Shown here in pieces: positions 1-8,914 of a stretch of DNA of 64,000 nt. Origin of the DNA: DAOMNO01 sp035443885. GTDB lineage: Bacteria > Planctomycetota > Phycisphaerae > Phycisphaerales > SM1A02. The DNA is taken from contig DAOMNO010000007.1 of assembly GCA_035443885.1 (NCBI GenBank), forward strand, positions 62,001 to 126,000, written 5' to 3'. The stretch's first letter is position 1. Every line of letters starts with the position of its first letter. Position numbers and translations under genes: made by a program. The notes under the pieces were generated by a model. The model saw only the letters and a program-made list of their open reading frames with translations, made no database searches and was not told the origin of the DNA.

Positions 1-902
1 CGCAGCAGCGCACCGCCGCCCGCAAGGCAGATGCCGTTGTCCACAAGGTCGGCTGCGAGTTCCGGTTCGGCCCGCTCCAGCGTGCGTTTCACCGTCTCAA
101 TGATCGCGCTGACCGGCTCCTGCAAGGCTTCGCGTATTTCCTCGCTGGTAACAACCGTTTTGCGCGGCAGGCCGGAGACGTTGTCCCGGCCGCGCACTTC
201 CATGTTCTGCGGCTCGCCAACAGGCGCAGCGGAACCGATGTCGATCTTGATGCGCTCCGCCGTCTGCTCGCCGATTGTCAGGTTGTATGCCTTCTTCATG
301 TGGTTGATGATCGCTTCATCCAGATCATCACCCGCGACGCGCACGGATTCACATGTAGCGATGTCGGCCAGACTCATAATGGCGACTTCTGTTGTGCCGC
401 CGCCGATATCGACAATCATCGACGCCGTCGGCTCGACGATGGGCAGGCCCGCGCCGATACCCGCCGCCATCGGCTCTTCAACCAGATAAACGCGCCGCGC
501 ACCGGCGCGCTCTGCGGAATCCAGCACGGCGCGCTTCTCCACCGCGGTGATACCCGAAGGCACTGCGATCACGACGCGCGGCCCAAAGATGCGGCTGCGG
601 CCATTCACCTTGCGGATGAAATAGCTCAGCATCGCCTCGGTGATTTCAAAGTCGCTGATGACGCCGTCCTTCAGGGGACGAATCGCCGAAATGCTGCCGG
701 GCGTCTTGCCCAACATTTCCTTGGCCGCCCAGCCGACGGCGGTGCCGTTGTTAAGAACGCGGTTGGTGCCTCGCTTGACGGCGACGACCGACGGCTCGTT
801 GAGCACGATGCCTTCGCCTCGCACGCAAACGAGCGTGTTGCACGTTCCCAGGTCGATTCCCATATCGACGCTGAACCAGCCTAGGAGACTATCCAGAAAC
901 AC
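1..902 (-). CDS. mreB: Rod shape-determining protein MreB (3' end cut by window edge)
   Basis: This is an actin-like ATPase that polymerises under the inner membrane and guides lateral wall synthesis. About 300 codons are present of a usual ~345, and the C-terminus lies beyond base 1. The N-terminus reads MFLDSLLGWFSVDMGIDLGT, with the phosphate-1 motif DLGTCNT. Later come VIAVPSGITAVEKRAVLDSA and the phosphate-2 motif DIGGGTTEVA. The chosen start is GTG at 902, which has GGAG nine bases upstream and keeps the usual amphipathic leader; an internal ATG at 863 would remove it. It is the last visible gene of a minus-strand run that includes a coiled-coil protein with an MreC-like tail. Identification is firm. 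Confidence 0.95.
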   Translation of the reverse strand, partial: MFLDSLLGWFSVDMGIDLGTCNTLVCVRGEGIVLNEPSVVAVKRGTNRVLNNGTAVGWAAKEMLGKTPGSISAIRPLKDGVISDFEITEAMLSYFIRKVNGRSRIFGPRVVIAVPSGITAVEKRAVLDSAERAGARRVYLVEEPMAAGIGAGLPIVEPTASMIVDIGGGTTEVAIMSLADIATCESVRVAGDDLDEAIINHMKKAYNLTIGEQTAERIKIDIGSAAPVGEPQNMEVRGRDNVSGLPRKTVVTSEEIREALQEPVSAIIETVKRTLERAEPELAADLVDNGICLAGGGALL

Positions 903-1036
903 TAATAATCACTCCATTCGGGGGATGAGATGAGCCTGAGTGTAGGCGATCGTCAGGATTATGGGAATCTGGGGAAACCCGTCGGAAACGGTTCGCCAAC
1001 CCGGAATCGGCAAAAGGCGGGGCTTGCGATGAATAA

Positions 1037-1064
1037 CAACGCCGGCCAATCGAGGCCGGCGTTG
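1037..1064 (-). terminator. Hairpin terminator after the small membrane protein gene
   Basis: A perfect 10-bp inverted repeat, CAACGCCGGC and GCCGGCGTTG, encloses an 8-base loop. In the minus direction it is followed by the T-rich TTATTC. It lies 29 bases beyond the stop of the 1093-1278 gene and before mreB, so mreB probably has its own promoter in 903-1036. The T-tract is weak. Confidence 0.55.
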
Positions 1065-1092
1065 CCAAAATCAGAAGTGAAGGCGGGGCCGC

Positions 1093-1278
1093 TCAGCGGG
1101 ACTCGACCAGCTTGAGCATGCCGCCACTACCGCCGCGATCTGCTGCGGAGTGGTCGATGTTCTTGAGGGCCATCAGCGAGACGCCTGCGACCAGCACCAC
1201 AAATGCAGCGCAAAGCAGGCCGGTATAGACATCAAGCTCTCCCCCGCTTCGTCGGACTGGTGCGTTGAACTGGCTCAT
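1093..1278 (-). CDS. Small single-pass membrane protein, function unknown
   Basis: A 61-aa protein with a short polar N-terminus (MSQFNAPVRRSGGELDVYTG), one hydrophobic helix at about residues 20-40 and a charged, Gly-rich tail. I do not recognise a named family. It follows the coiled-coil membrane protein gene by 51 bases on the same strand, and a hairpin lies just downstream, so the two may form a transcription unit ending there. Its position next to mreB and the coiled-coil protein suggests an envelope role, but that is inference only. Confidence 0.7.
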   Translation of the reverse strand: MSQFNAPVRRSGGELDVYTGLLCAAFVVLVAGVSLMALKNIDHSAADRGGSGGMLKLVESR

Positions 1279-1329
1279 GGGAACTCCGGGCAGATGGAAT
1301 GCGTGTGCTCAGCGTCGAGGGTTTGGCGA

Positions 1330-2214
1330 TCAATCGCGACCGGCGTAGGACTGAACGATGTCGCCGATATCCACGAGACCTCGTGACGGATGCTCCAGTG
1401 TAACCACGCCGGTGGCGCGGTTGATGTCCACGGAGATGATCCGCAGATTGCCGAGGAACTCAGCGCCACGGCCGATCGTCATCGTCCAGCCTTCCTTCAC
1501 GCCATCGCGGGAGCCGGCGTTGATTTCAGCAAGCACCTGATCTGCGCTGCGGCGAACATTCAGAATCGTGGTGGTCAGGTTGCGATCAGGCGTGATGCCC
1601 AGCGCGACGGGGGCATCGCTCAGCGTGCCGAAGCGAGCCACGTAATCGCTCACGCGGCTGCGGGTCTGCGCAAGCTGCTCGTTCATGCGCTGCAACTCTT
1701 CCTGCAAGGCACGGCGGGCGGCGATTGCCACCTCAAGCTGGCTCTGGGCATCGCGAAGTGCCTCATCCAACTGCACCTTCTGCTGCTCGGCGACCATGAA
1801 GTCGCGACGAACAACGCGAAGCTCTTCAACCAGACTCGCCGTCAACTGCGTGGCTGATTCCACCGTGGCGGCAATGCGCTGCAACTCCGCCTGTGTCGCG
1901 GCACGACCAGACTCCGCCGAAGCGAGACGCGCCTCAAGCTGACGGATCTCTGCCAGAGCCGCATTGCGGGCCGCAAGATTGGCTGCGCTTTCCCGACGAA
2001 GCTCGTCGAGCTGCGCGTTCAGGCGGACTTCCGCAGCAGCGAACTGTGCGCTGCGGCTGTTCGCCAGTTCCTTCGCGACCATTTCCTGCGACGATGATCG
2101 CTGATACATCGCCTTGTAGCTGTTCTCGTTGTGGGCATACACCACGACGAGCGGTACGAGGAACACAGCCAGAAGCGAGACAAGCACGATGAAGATTTTG
2201 GTCAAGACATGCAC
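1330..2214 (-). CDS. Membrane-anchored coiled-coil protein with MreC-like C-terminal beta domain
   Basis: About 294 aa. One N-terminal transmembrane helix (residues ~5-26, ending VVVYAHN) is followed by a long heptad-rich Ala/Glu/Arg/Gln region (~40-200), predicted to be coiled coil. A C-terminal segment (~215-293) contains INAGSRDGVKEGW, LGNLRIISVDINRA and DIGDIVQSY. That pattern of GSxDGVxxG, then a short strand with G, then GDxV, resembles the beta domain of MreC and similar planctomycete coiled-coil proteins. I chose GTG at 2214 because GAGG lies nine bases upstream; a longer reading to 2262 adds an unlikely Arg-rich leader. Its place upstream of mreB fits a cell-shape role. The family assignment is inference. 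Confidence 0.75.
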   Translation of the reverse strand: MHVLTKIFIVLVSLLAVFLVPLVVVYAHNENSYKAMYQRSSSQEMVAKELANSRSAQFAAAEVRLNAQLDELRRESAANLAARNAALAEIRQLEARLASAESGRAATQAELQRIAATVESATQLTASLVEELRVVRRDFMVAEQQKVQLDEALRDAQSQLEVAIAARRALQEELQRMNEQLAQTRSRVSDYVARFGTLSDAPVALGITPDRNLTTTILNVRRSADQVLAEINAGSRDGVKEGWTMTIGRGAEFLGNLRIISVDINRATGVVTLEHPSRGLVDIGDIVQSYAGRD

Positions 2215-2563
2215 GGTCAGAGTCCTCGCATCGAGAAACGGGCGTCGATCTCGCCGACACACTCACGCGGCCTTTGCCACTGCTGAGGGCCGAAAAACCG
2301 ATGATCCGTCGGGCGGTTTCAGCAAACGAGCACCCAACGGGGTGCAGCGTTGGTTTGTACCTTGACGCAGCATTCGTGTCAACGCCAAGGAGGGTTCCCC
2401 GGCGATTTCCACGGCTGGAGGCCACATGGTCGCCAGGCCCGGCCTAGGGCGATCCACAACATACTGGATGCTCGCTTTTTGCAGACTTTCAGATTTCTCA
2501 ACAGCAAAGCACGCCGCGCAGCAAAAGCCCCTTGAATCAGGCCAAGCGGCCGCCGCCCGCCGC
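2215..2563. other. Intergenic region, no gene seen
   Basis: This lies between the HEAT lipoprotein gene and the coiled-coil gene, both on the minus strand. Short open frames here show no recognisable protein. There is a small perfect hairpin, GCACCC-AACG-GGGTGC, near 2329-2345, and a weaker AACCG/CGGTT pair near 2296-2320. It probably carries the promoter of the coiled-coil gene; no convincing -35/-10 pair was identified. Confidence 0.4.
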
Positions 2564-3706
2564 TCACCACTGCGATAAACGCTCTGGAGCCGTGCTCTGG
2601 AGAATCCCCCCCGCTGCGTGAACCTGAACCAGCGGGTTGTCGTCAGTCAGCAGCCGGGTGAGGGCCGCACCCGCAGACTGGCCGGGAATCGCGCCAAGCG
2701 TCATCGCCGCCTGTGCCCGAAGCTGAAAGTCCTGATGGGCGACATAAGAGAGAGGCACGTCCACTGGAGCCTGCCCGAAGTCGATTTCTGCCAGCGCGCG
2801 GGTCGCCGCCATTCTGATTTCCGCAGGGAGCTGCATGCGGCCTTCGCGGGTCGCAAAGTCGAGCAACGTGGGCGCGGCACGCTCGTCGCGAAGCTTGCCG
2901 ACGATCTGGCAGGCCAGCGCGACCAGTTCGCCCTGTTCCGCAGCGGGCGCGAACAGCGCAGCTCGAATCACTTCCATCTGACGCTCATTGCCAAGGCGCA
3001 CCATCGCTTCCGCGATCTGCAGGTCCGTGATCTTCACGCGAGCTGGCGCCACGCGGCCGGAGCCTTGCCCCGCCGCACTTCGCAACAGCGGCACCGCAGA
3101 CGGATTGCCAAGTTCACCCAGAATCATGGCGACATTGGCTTTCACTTCCATATCGCCGCTCTGGATCATGGTGGCCAGGGGCGTCAGATCGACCTGCTCC
3201 CCGCACTTGCGCAGCGCGAAGATCGCCGCCGCCTGCACAGAAGGCGACTCATCACGCAGCAGCGGCACGAGCAACGCCGCCGTCTCGGTCAGTTTGAATC
3301 GCCCGACGGTCATCGCAGCCACGAAGCGCACGCCGCGGTTGGGATCGCCCAGCCCGCGCCGCACGATCGGCTCCATCACCTCGCGAGGGGCATGATGCAA
3401 GGCTTCAATCGCATGCGCACGAAGCAGTGCGTTCGTCGATTCCGCAGCCTGCTCCAGCAGACCAATCGCAGCGCGACGAAGCTCCGGGCTGGATCGCGCG
3501 CCAGGATCAACCGTCAACGGCGGCGTCGCCGACGCACCAAGCGTAACGCCACCGCTCAGGTTGCTACCTCGCCCACCGATGACGGACTGCTCCTTCGTAC
3601 TCCATTCCCCCATGCCCAGGCCAGATTGCTTGCCGCCTTGCTCGCACCCGCCGAGCCAGAGAGCCAGACCAGCACACGCCACGACTGCTGAAAATCGGTT
3701 CATCAT
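2564..3706 (-). CDS. HEAT-repeat lipoprotein
   Basis: A 380-aa protein with a lipoprotein signal peptide: MMNRF, a hydrophobic stretch, then lipobox LGGC with Cys at residue 21. From about residue 70 the chain is a series of ~30-residue helical HEAT/PBS-lyase-type repeats (for example LRAHAIEALHHAP, NRGVRFVAAMTVGRF, SPSVQAAAIFALRKCG and NPLVQVHAAGGIL). Such repeats are protein-binding scaffolds, so an envelope assembly role is likely but unproven. Two tandem ATGs (3706 and 3703) share a GAGGTAAGGA ribosome-binding region, so the exact start is open by one codon. It follows lnt, which N-acylates lipoproteins, by 51 bases. Confidence 0.8.
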   Translation of the reverse strand: MMNRFSAVVACAGLALWLGGCEQGGKQSGLGMGEWSTKEQSVIGGRGSNLSGGVTLGASATPPLTVDPGARSSPELRRAAIGLLEQAAESTNALLRAHAIEALHHAPREVMEPIVRRGLGDPNRGVRFVAAMTVGRFKLTETAALLVPLLRDESPSVQAAAIFALRKCGEQVDLTPLATMIQSGDMEVKANVAMILGELGNPSAVPLLRSAAGQGSGRVAPARVKITDLQIAEAMVRLGNERQMEVIRAALFAPAAEQGELVALACQIVGKLRDERAAPTLLDFATREGRMQLPAEIRMAATRALAEIDFGQAPVDVPLSYVAHQDFQLRAQAAMTLGAIPGQSAGAALTRLLTDDNPLVQVHAAGGILQSTAPERLSQW

Positions 3707-3757
3707 GTCCTTACCTCAATGGGTCGGCCGGAGTTCTGCCATCCGTTGGAAGATTCC

Positions 3758-5470
3758 TCACGATTCCGTTTGAGCGCGACGCAAAACCCGTGCACTGCGC
3801 CATGTCGCAACTGCCCAACACGCAATCAGCAGGGTGAGCGAGAAACACAGCCAGCCCCAAACATCACGAATGATAGCGTACGGCGCGATGCGGGCATCGA
3901 ATCGGGGTGTTACCGTCAGCACATCCGCGCGCATCGGCTCGCCGTAACGCCCGCTGCCGATCGCATCCGTGATGCGCCCCATGGAGTCGATCGCCATGCT
4001 CACGCCGGAATTAGCGGCACGCACCATCGGCACGCGATTTTCGATCGCGCGAAACCGGCTGACCTGCGCGTGCTGCACGCGGCCCGGCGCAAACCAGCCG
4101 AACCACGCATCGTTTGTCAGGTTCACCAGCGCACTGGCGCGCTTCTCGCCTCGGTCATACACCAGCCCCCTGCACACCCACGCCATCGTCGCCTCGAAGC
4201 AGATTGGCGTCGCCAGTGAAACCTCGCCCCGCAGCTCGTTCGCCGCGACAACCAGCGGATGCATGGAACCGCCACGATCTAGATTGAACTTCATGCCGCT
4301 CGCGCCGAAACTCAGCATCTTCTGCTCAAGCCAGGGCCAGCGCGAGATATAAGGCATCGTCTCGCCGAAAGGAGTGAGAAACACCTTGTCATATCGCTGC
4401 TTCGGCACGCCGTTCTGAATCAAGTACGCAGCGTTGTATCTCGCATCCGAATCGAGCAGGCGGGCGTGGTCATCGTCCTCTTCGTAACGAAGCCCCACCG
4501 CCGCGGCACTGCCCACGAGCATCGGCACACCGCTGCGCTCCACAAGCAGCTCGATGTTGCGCGTGAAGTGATCGAGCGGAAACAGATTCTCCCTCACCAG
4601 AAACGCGACCGATTCCGGCTCGAAACCAAAGCCCGGCAGCATCGTTTCAGGCCATACCATCACTTCCACACGTTCGCCCTGATCGCGCGCTGCGAGCAGC
4701 CCGTTCACCGTCAACTCGATGAACGAATCGAAATGCTCAAGCTGCTCCTGGGGCGATGAACGCATCTTGTTGTTCTGCGGCAGATTCGTCTGCACGATGA
4801 GCATCGTCGGGCCATCGCTCAGCATGTCAGGCTGAGAAAGCCGCCACGCACCGTAACCTGCATTCACCGCCAGCACGCCAGCAACCAGCGCTGCGCTGCG
4901 CCACGCGCGGCCGACGCCATCATGCAGCACCGCCACAGTTGCGCCTGCCGTCATCGCTGCGAGAAAGCTGATGAAATACGCACCAAAGAGGTCTGCACTC
5001 TGCGCGAGGATCGGCGCTTCAACCAGCGGATGGCCGACGAGATACCACGGGTATCCATCAAACGCGATCTCGCCTCGCAGAAACTCGATACCGACCCACA
5101 GCACAGGCACCGACAGAGCCAGCGGCACGCTGCCCAGCCGAGGATGGCGGCTCACCCATCGCAGCAACAGCACAAAGATCGTGGGATAGACCGACAGAAT
5201 GAGCGCGTACGGCACATAACCGGGCACCGTAACCTGCACCAGCCAGCGACCGATCCACAGCCACATCACAAGCTGCGTGATGAACACCGATACAGCCGCC
5301 CATCGCGCTGAGGGTGCGAGAAGCGCCAGCCACGCCAGCGGCACAACCGCAAAGAACGCGAGAGGCCACAGCCCCGCCTCGGCGTGAACATCTGGAAACG
5401 CCAGCGCAAAGAGCAGCGCGTGCACAAGGCCGAGCAGAGGAGTTCGTGCATCACAACGTCGAGGCTTCAA
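3758..5470 (-). CDS. lnt: Apolipoprotein N-acyltransferase
   Basis: Lnt adds the third acyl chain to the N-terminal Cys of lipoproteins in the inner membrane. The 570-aa chain has an N-terminal block of about seven transmembrane helices (residues ~10-205) and a nitrilase-like periplasmic domain (~220-530). The catalytic triad is visible: Glu275 in VWPETMLPG, Lys362 in RYDKVFLTPFGE and Cys424 in TPICFEA. The conserved LTNDAWFG and ENRVPMVRAANSG are also present. A final helix lies near 545-560. The start is TTG at 5470, with GAAGG about nine bases upstream; a later GTG is possible. It shares the strand with a downstream lipoprotein gene. Confidence 0.93.
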   Translation of the reverse strand: MKPRRCDARTPLLGLVHALLFALAFPDVHAEAGLWPLAFFAVVPLAWLALLAPSARWAAVSVFITQLVMWLWIGRWLVQVTVPGYVPYALILSVYPTIFVLLLRWVSRHPRLGSVPLALSVPVLWVGIEFLRGEIAFDGYPWYLVGHPLVEAPILAQSADLFGAYFISFLAAMTAGATVAVLHDGVGRAWRSAALVAGVLAVNAGYGAWRLSQPDMLSDGPTMLIVQTNLPQNNKMRSSPQEQLEHFDSFIELTVNGLLAARDQGERVEVMVWPETMLPGFGFEPESVAFLVRENLFPLDHFTRNIELLVERSGVPMLVGSAAAVGLRYEEDDDHARLLDSDARYNAAYLIQNGVPKQRYDKVFLTPFGETMPYISRWPWLEQKMLSFGASGMKFNLDRGGSMHPLVVAANELRGEVSLATPICFEATMAWVCRGLVYDRGEKRASALVNLTNDAWFGWFAPGRVQHAQVSRFRAIENRVPMVRAANSGVSMAIDSMGRITDAIGSGRYGEPMRADVLTVTPRFDARIAPYAIIRDVWGWLCFSLTLLIACWAVATWRSARVLRRAQTES

Positions 5471-5576
5471 CAGGTATGACCTTCACAGGCGTTTGGGCAT
5501 CCATCATGTGATGAACGTGCGCCGATTCTAGAGCAATCGCCGAACTCCTGCGTGATCGATTCGCCTCGCACGCCTG

Positions 5577-6122
5577 TTACCGCGTGCGGTTCGGCAAACT
5601 CATCGCATCTCGATCATTCGGCGGAGTCGCCACAAGCTGCTCGAAATCCGCGATCGACAGCAGGTTCGTGCTGCCGTCCGCGAAGAGCACCGCCACGGCG
5701 TAATGCGAGGCGTACATCGCGCGGTCATACCCGATGACAACCTGTACCGCATCCGCAGCGTCTTCAAGCTCCGACCTTTGCAAGAGCAGCCAGTAGTCCC
5801 CTCCGCCGTCTGGAACAGGGCCGAACGGCGACTGCGTCATCTCAACCGTTATGTAGTTGTTCGCGACGAGGTTCTCGAAGGTCGGCTGTTGATCCGGGAA
5901 GTCCTGAACGAACTGCGTTTGCGCCATTTCAAGGCTCTGGAGTTGAATCATGCTCTTCATGCTTTGCGCGGCCTGTCTCGCCTGCCCAAGCGCGGGCAGC
6001 ATGATGCCGCCCATCAGCAGCAGGCCGAAGCATGACAACGCAAGCAGAACGATCACCACGATGGAAATGATCAGCGCGGTCTGGCCGTTCGTCAGGCCTC
6101 TTCGGTGGATTCGTCTTCGCAT
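5577..6122 (-). CDS. Pilin-like single-pass membrane protein
   Basis: A 181-aa protein. A basic N-terminus (MRRRIHRRGLTNGQ) is followed by a long hydrophobic helix (~16-45) and LPALGQARQAAQSMKS, which resembles the helix exit of planctomycete type II secretion/prepilin-like proteins. The soluble part ends with a segment on displayed values (FADGSTNLLSIADFEQL). The classic GFTLIE cleavage motif is absent, so true processing by prepilin peptidase is doubtful. I chose ATG at 6122 because GGAGGA lies just upstream; a GTG 12 bases earlier overlaps that site. It is a conserved-looking protein without a firm function. Confidence 0.7.
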   Translation of the reverse strand: MRRRIHRRGLTNGQTALIISIVVIVLLALSCFGLLLMGGIMLPALGQARQAAQSMKSMIQLQSLEMAQTQFVQDFPDQQPTFENLVANNYITVEMTQSPFGPVPDGGGDYWLLLQRSELEDAADAVQVVIGYDRAMYASHYAVAVLFADGSTNLLSIADFEQLVATPPNDRDAMSLPNRTR

Positions 6123-6185
6123 GATGTCCTCCACAAGGGTTGCGATGCGAGTTGATCTGCAAAGTGATTGGCCGAAAAGCGCCTG

Positions 6186-6857
6186 TTATTTCATCATCGC
6201 GGGCTTCTTCATCGCCGCGTTGCCCTTCTCCCAGTCCGCAAGGAACGCGGCCAGCCCCTTGTCAGTCAGCGGATGCTGCATCATCTGCTGAATCACCTTG
6301 AACGGCACGGTCGCCACGTCCGCACCGATGAGCGCGGACTGCACGAGATGCACCGGATGGCGAATTGACGCTGCGAGAATCTTCGTATCGAAGCCGTAGT
6401 TGTCGTAGATCGTTCGTATCTGCTGGATGATCTCCATGCCGTCGCCACCCACATCATCGACGCGCCCTACGAACGGACTCACCAGAAACGCACCGGCTTT
6501 CGCAACGAGCATGGCCTGCAGCGGCTGGAAGCACAGCGTCATGTTCACTTTCACGCCACGATCCGCCAGCGTCTTGCACGCCTTCAACCCTTCAACAATG
6601 CAGGGCAGCTTGATGACGATGTTGTCAGCGATCGCGATCAGCGGCTCCGCTTCCTCAATCATCTCATCATGCGTAAGCGAAACGACTTCCGCAGAGACGG
6701 GGCCTTTCACAATCTCACAGATTTCGTGCATGCGATCGTGAAAGTCCACGCCTTCCTTCGCAACGAGGCTGGGGTTCGTGGTTACGCCGTCCAGCACGCC
6801 CATGTCATGCGCCTGACGGATTTCATCAAGATTGGCGGTGTCGATATAAAGTTCCAT
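6186..6857 (-). CDS. Transaldolase of the fructose-6-phosphate aldolase/TalC type
   Basis: A 223-aa class I aldolase with a single TIM barrel. It opens with MELYIDTANLDEIRQ and has TTNPSLVAKEG (residues 26-36), the Schiff-base Lys83 in NIVIKLPC, NMTLCFQPLQAMLVAKAG, SPFVGRVDD and AASIRHPVHLVQSALIGAD. The length matches the short TalC/Fsa group rather than long TalA/TalB. It transfers dihydroxyacetone units in the pentose phosphate pathway or cleaves fructose-6-phosphate; sequence alone does not decide which. No strong ribosome-binding site precedes the ATG. Ribulose-phosphate epimerase elsewhere in the window serves the same pathway. Confidence 0.93.
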   Translation of the reverse strand: MELYIDTANLDEIRQAHDMGVLDGVTTNPSLVAKEGVDFHDRMHEICEIVKGPVSAEVVSLTHDEMIEEAEPLIAIADNIVIKLPCIVEGLKACKTLADRGVKVNMTLCFQPLQAMLVAKAGAFLVSPFVGRVDDVGGDGMEIIQQIRTIYDNYGFDTKILAASIRHPVHLVQSALIGADVATVPFKVIQQMMQHPLTDKGLAAFLADWEKGNAAMKKPAMMK

Positions 6858-7609
6858 GCGGGCATTGTAGAAGCGAACACTTCCACCGGGGTTCGCCCCG
6901 CCGGCGACCTGAGCCGATCGATACGAAACCCGCGGGAAATCTGCCCTTCCCGAAACATTTTCCTCGCTCGGGCGGGACTGGCGGTAGGTTGAAGTGCCGT
7001 TCTCGCAGCGTTCAGCCGCTCACCTCTTTTGCCGAGAGGTTCCAAGATTGGGGTTCGTGCGTTCAAAACAATCCGTCCAGCATTCGGTTCATCGCGCCGT
7101 GTACCAGTCGATCCATCGCCCGCAGCGGACGTTTGGCCGTGCGTGGCGTGCTTCGCTCGTCGGCGTCGCAGCGAGAGATGCCGCCGCCAACCTCAACCGA
7201 CCCCAGTTACTGGCCGACCCGATCACCACGATGCGCCCTCCGGAAAGAGAGGGGACCCGGACATCGATTCGCCCGACCTCACGCTGCTGGCCCTGCAAGA
7301 AAAACCGGCTGGATTCGCCGCCGAGCCGTGTTTTTTCATACGCGGCACCGTTGCGTGAGCGTCTTGCTTGTGGCCATTTGGGGCAGGCCGCAGGCTTATC
7401 CTGCCTAAAAACTGTACCTGTCCAAGTCCTTGCCGAACACCGGCAAGCATTGACATCACGCCCCCACACTTTTACAGTATCCGACTCGTGATTTCGCCCC
7501 CGCGCGTGCGTCGGGCGACCCATCCGGCCGTTGATGCAGCGTTTGGATCGCCCCGGCGGCTTGTGTCAGGGCCGTACCGATCCAGACTGATCCAGACGAA
7601 GGTTGACCC
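6858..7609. other. Long intergenic region between talC-type gene and rpmF
   Basis: These 752 bases separate divergent genes. Several open frames cross it on both strands, but their predicted peptides are Arg/Pro/Ser-rich, lack known motifs and do not agree with any family I recognise. Two short repeat-like palindromic segments lie at 7346-7405. The rest probably holds the promoters of the transaldolase gene and the rpmF-plsX-fabH operon. Confidence 0.45.
7346..7405. repeat. Repeat-like intergenic palindromic segments
   Basis: The segment CACCGTTGCGTGAGCGTCTT continues as GCTTGTGGCC. Read on the minus strand it encodes the meaningless peptide GHKQDAHAT, which I recall as a recurrent intergenic element of planctomycete genomes. 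Right after it, GGCAGG (about 7382-7387) pairs with CCTGCC (about 7400-7405). Only one copy is present here, so repeat status rests on recollection. Confidence 0.3.
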
Positions 7610-7795
7610 ATGCCCGTTCCCGCATTTCGTACCTCTCCCAGCCGCAAGCGCAAGCGTCGCGCGCATCATGCCTTGAAGGCCACACAATCGGTGCTCTGCG
7701 CAAACTGCGGGAATGCCAAGCGTCCTCATGCCGCCTGCACGTCGTGCGGGTATGTGCGACCTGGCTTGCAGATCAAGACTGACGGAGACGAGTGA
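7610..7795 (+). CDS. rpmF: 50S ribosomal protein L32
   Basis: A 61-aa protein beginning MPVPAFRTSPSRKRKRRAHH, the typical L32 N-terminus. It has four zinc-binding cysteines at residues 30, 33, 43 and 46 (CANC and CTSC), so this is the C+ zinc form. AAGG precedes the ATG by eight bases. It is followed after three bases by plsX and then fabH, the widespread rpmF-plsX-fabH arrangement that links ribosome and membrane-lipid synthesis. The DUF177 (YceD) gene often found just upstream is not seen. Confidence 0.95.
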   Translation: MPVPAFRTSPSRKRKRRAHHALKATQSVLCANCGNAKRPHAACTSCGYVRPGLQIKTDGDE

Positions 7796-7798
7796 TCC

Positions 7799-8821
7799 AT
7801 GCGGATCGGCGTCGATGTCATGGGGGGCGATAACGCCCCCGCCGCGATTCTGGAAGGCGCGCTCGGCGCGCTGGCTCATCTTTCACCCGATGATGAACTC
7901 GTCCTCGCGGGTGATTCTGCCGTCATCAACCCCGCTGTTGCGGCACTCACGTCGAATCCGAACGGCGCTGCGATCACCGTGGTGCATACGTCACAGTCAA
8001 TCGGCATGGATGAATCGCCTGTCGAAGCTGTTCGCAGCAAGCCTGATTCGTCCATGGCGGTGCTGGCGAGAATGGCGAGCCGCAAAGCCGACAATCCGCT
8101 CGACATCTTCATCTCTGCAGGTAACACCGGCGCACAAGTTACCGCAGCGCAGATGTACATGAGGCGATTGCAGCACGTGCATCGGCCCGGCATCGCGGTC
8201 GTTGTGCCTACCTTCTCAGGCCCCGTCGTTCTCATTGACGTAGGCGCCAACATCGAGCCGAAGCCCCACCACCTCGCCCAATACGGCGTGATGGGCGGCA
8301 TCTACGCCCGCAGGATTCTCGGCATCGAGAATCCGCGCGTCGCGCTCATGAACGTCGGCGGCGAAGAGCAGAAAGGCACTGCTGATCTCAAGCAGGCACG
8401 AGACATCCTGCGCACTACGCCGGATGTCAACTTCACCGGATACATCGAAGGCCGCGCGGTGTTCAACGGCGAAGCTGATGTGGTCATCACGGACGGCATC
8501 GTCGGCAACGTCATGATCAAACTCGCGGAAGGGCTGTCCGAAGGAATCTTCAAGGCCATCGCGCGGGAACTGAAGGCGCACGACCCCGAACTCGCCATGC
8601 GGCTTGGTCCGGTCGTCAAGAAGATTTACGCCGACCACGATTATCACGAATACGGCGGCGCGCCGCTGCTCGGCGTCAACGGCGGGTGCATCATCTGCCA
8701 CGGCTCCAGCGTCGCGCGAACCATGACCAACGCTGTGCTTCGCGCCAAGCAGTTCAGTGAGTCGGGCGTCAACGAAGCCATCGTCGAGAAACTCTCCACG
8801 ATGGAGGAAGCGCCGGCGTGA
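7799..8821 (+). CDS. plsX: Phosphate acyltransferase PlsX
   Basis: PlsX makes acyl-phosphate from acyl-ACP, the donor for PlsY in phospholipid synthesis; it is a peripheral membrane enzyme. The 340-aa length is normal. Recognisable segments are MRIGVDVMGGDNAP at the start, FISAGNTGAQVTAAQMYM, GPVVLIDVGANIEPKPHHLA, RVALMNVGGEEQKG, NGEADVVITDGIVGNVMIK and GAPLLGVNGGCIICHGSS. The gene begins three bases after the rpmF stop, and GGAG lies within the end of rpmF, so the two are likely translated from one transcript. fabH follows after 93 bases. Confidence 0.96.
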   Translation: MRIGVDVMGGDNAPAAILEGALGALAHLSPDDELVLAGDSAVINPAVAALTSNPNGAAITVVHTSQSIGMDESPVEAVRSKPDSSMAVLARMASRKADNPLDIFISAGNTGAQVTAAQMYMRRLQHVHRPGIAVVVPTFSGPVVLIDVGANIEPKPHHLAQYGVMGGIYARRILGIENPRVALMNVGGEEQKGTADLKQARDILRTTPDVNFTGYIEGRAVFNGEADVVITDGIVGNVMIKLAEGLSEGIFKAIARELKAHDPELAMRLGPVVKKIYADHDYHEYGGAPLLGVNGGCIICHGSSVARTMTNAVLRAKQFSESGVNEAIVEKLSTMEEAPA

Positions 8822-8914
8822 TCGTGCGCCGTCGCGCCGACTATGCGGCCCGGCGAACAGCGCGATCAAACACCCCAGCATCACCCGTTCTGACAACACG
8901 CACGCAGGAGCCTC

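Noticed and set aside
300..884. Open frame on the plus strand opposite mreB
   Set aside because: It is His/Asp/Arg-rich and is the shadow of mreB, whose conserved motifs are on the minus strand.
6994..7523. Open frames of 109-165 codons in the 6858-7609 gap
   Set aside because: They overlap on both strands, have no motifs, and their composition is typical of non-coding GC-rich DNA.
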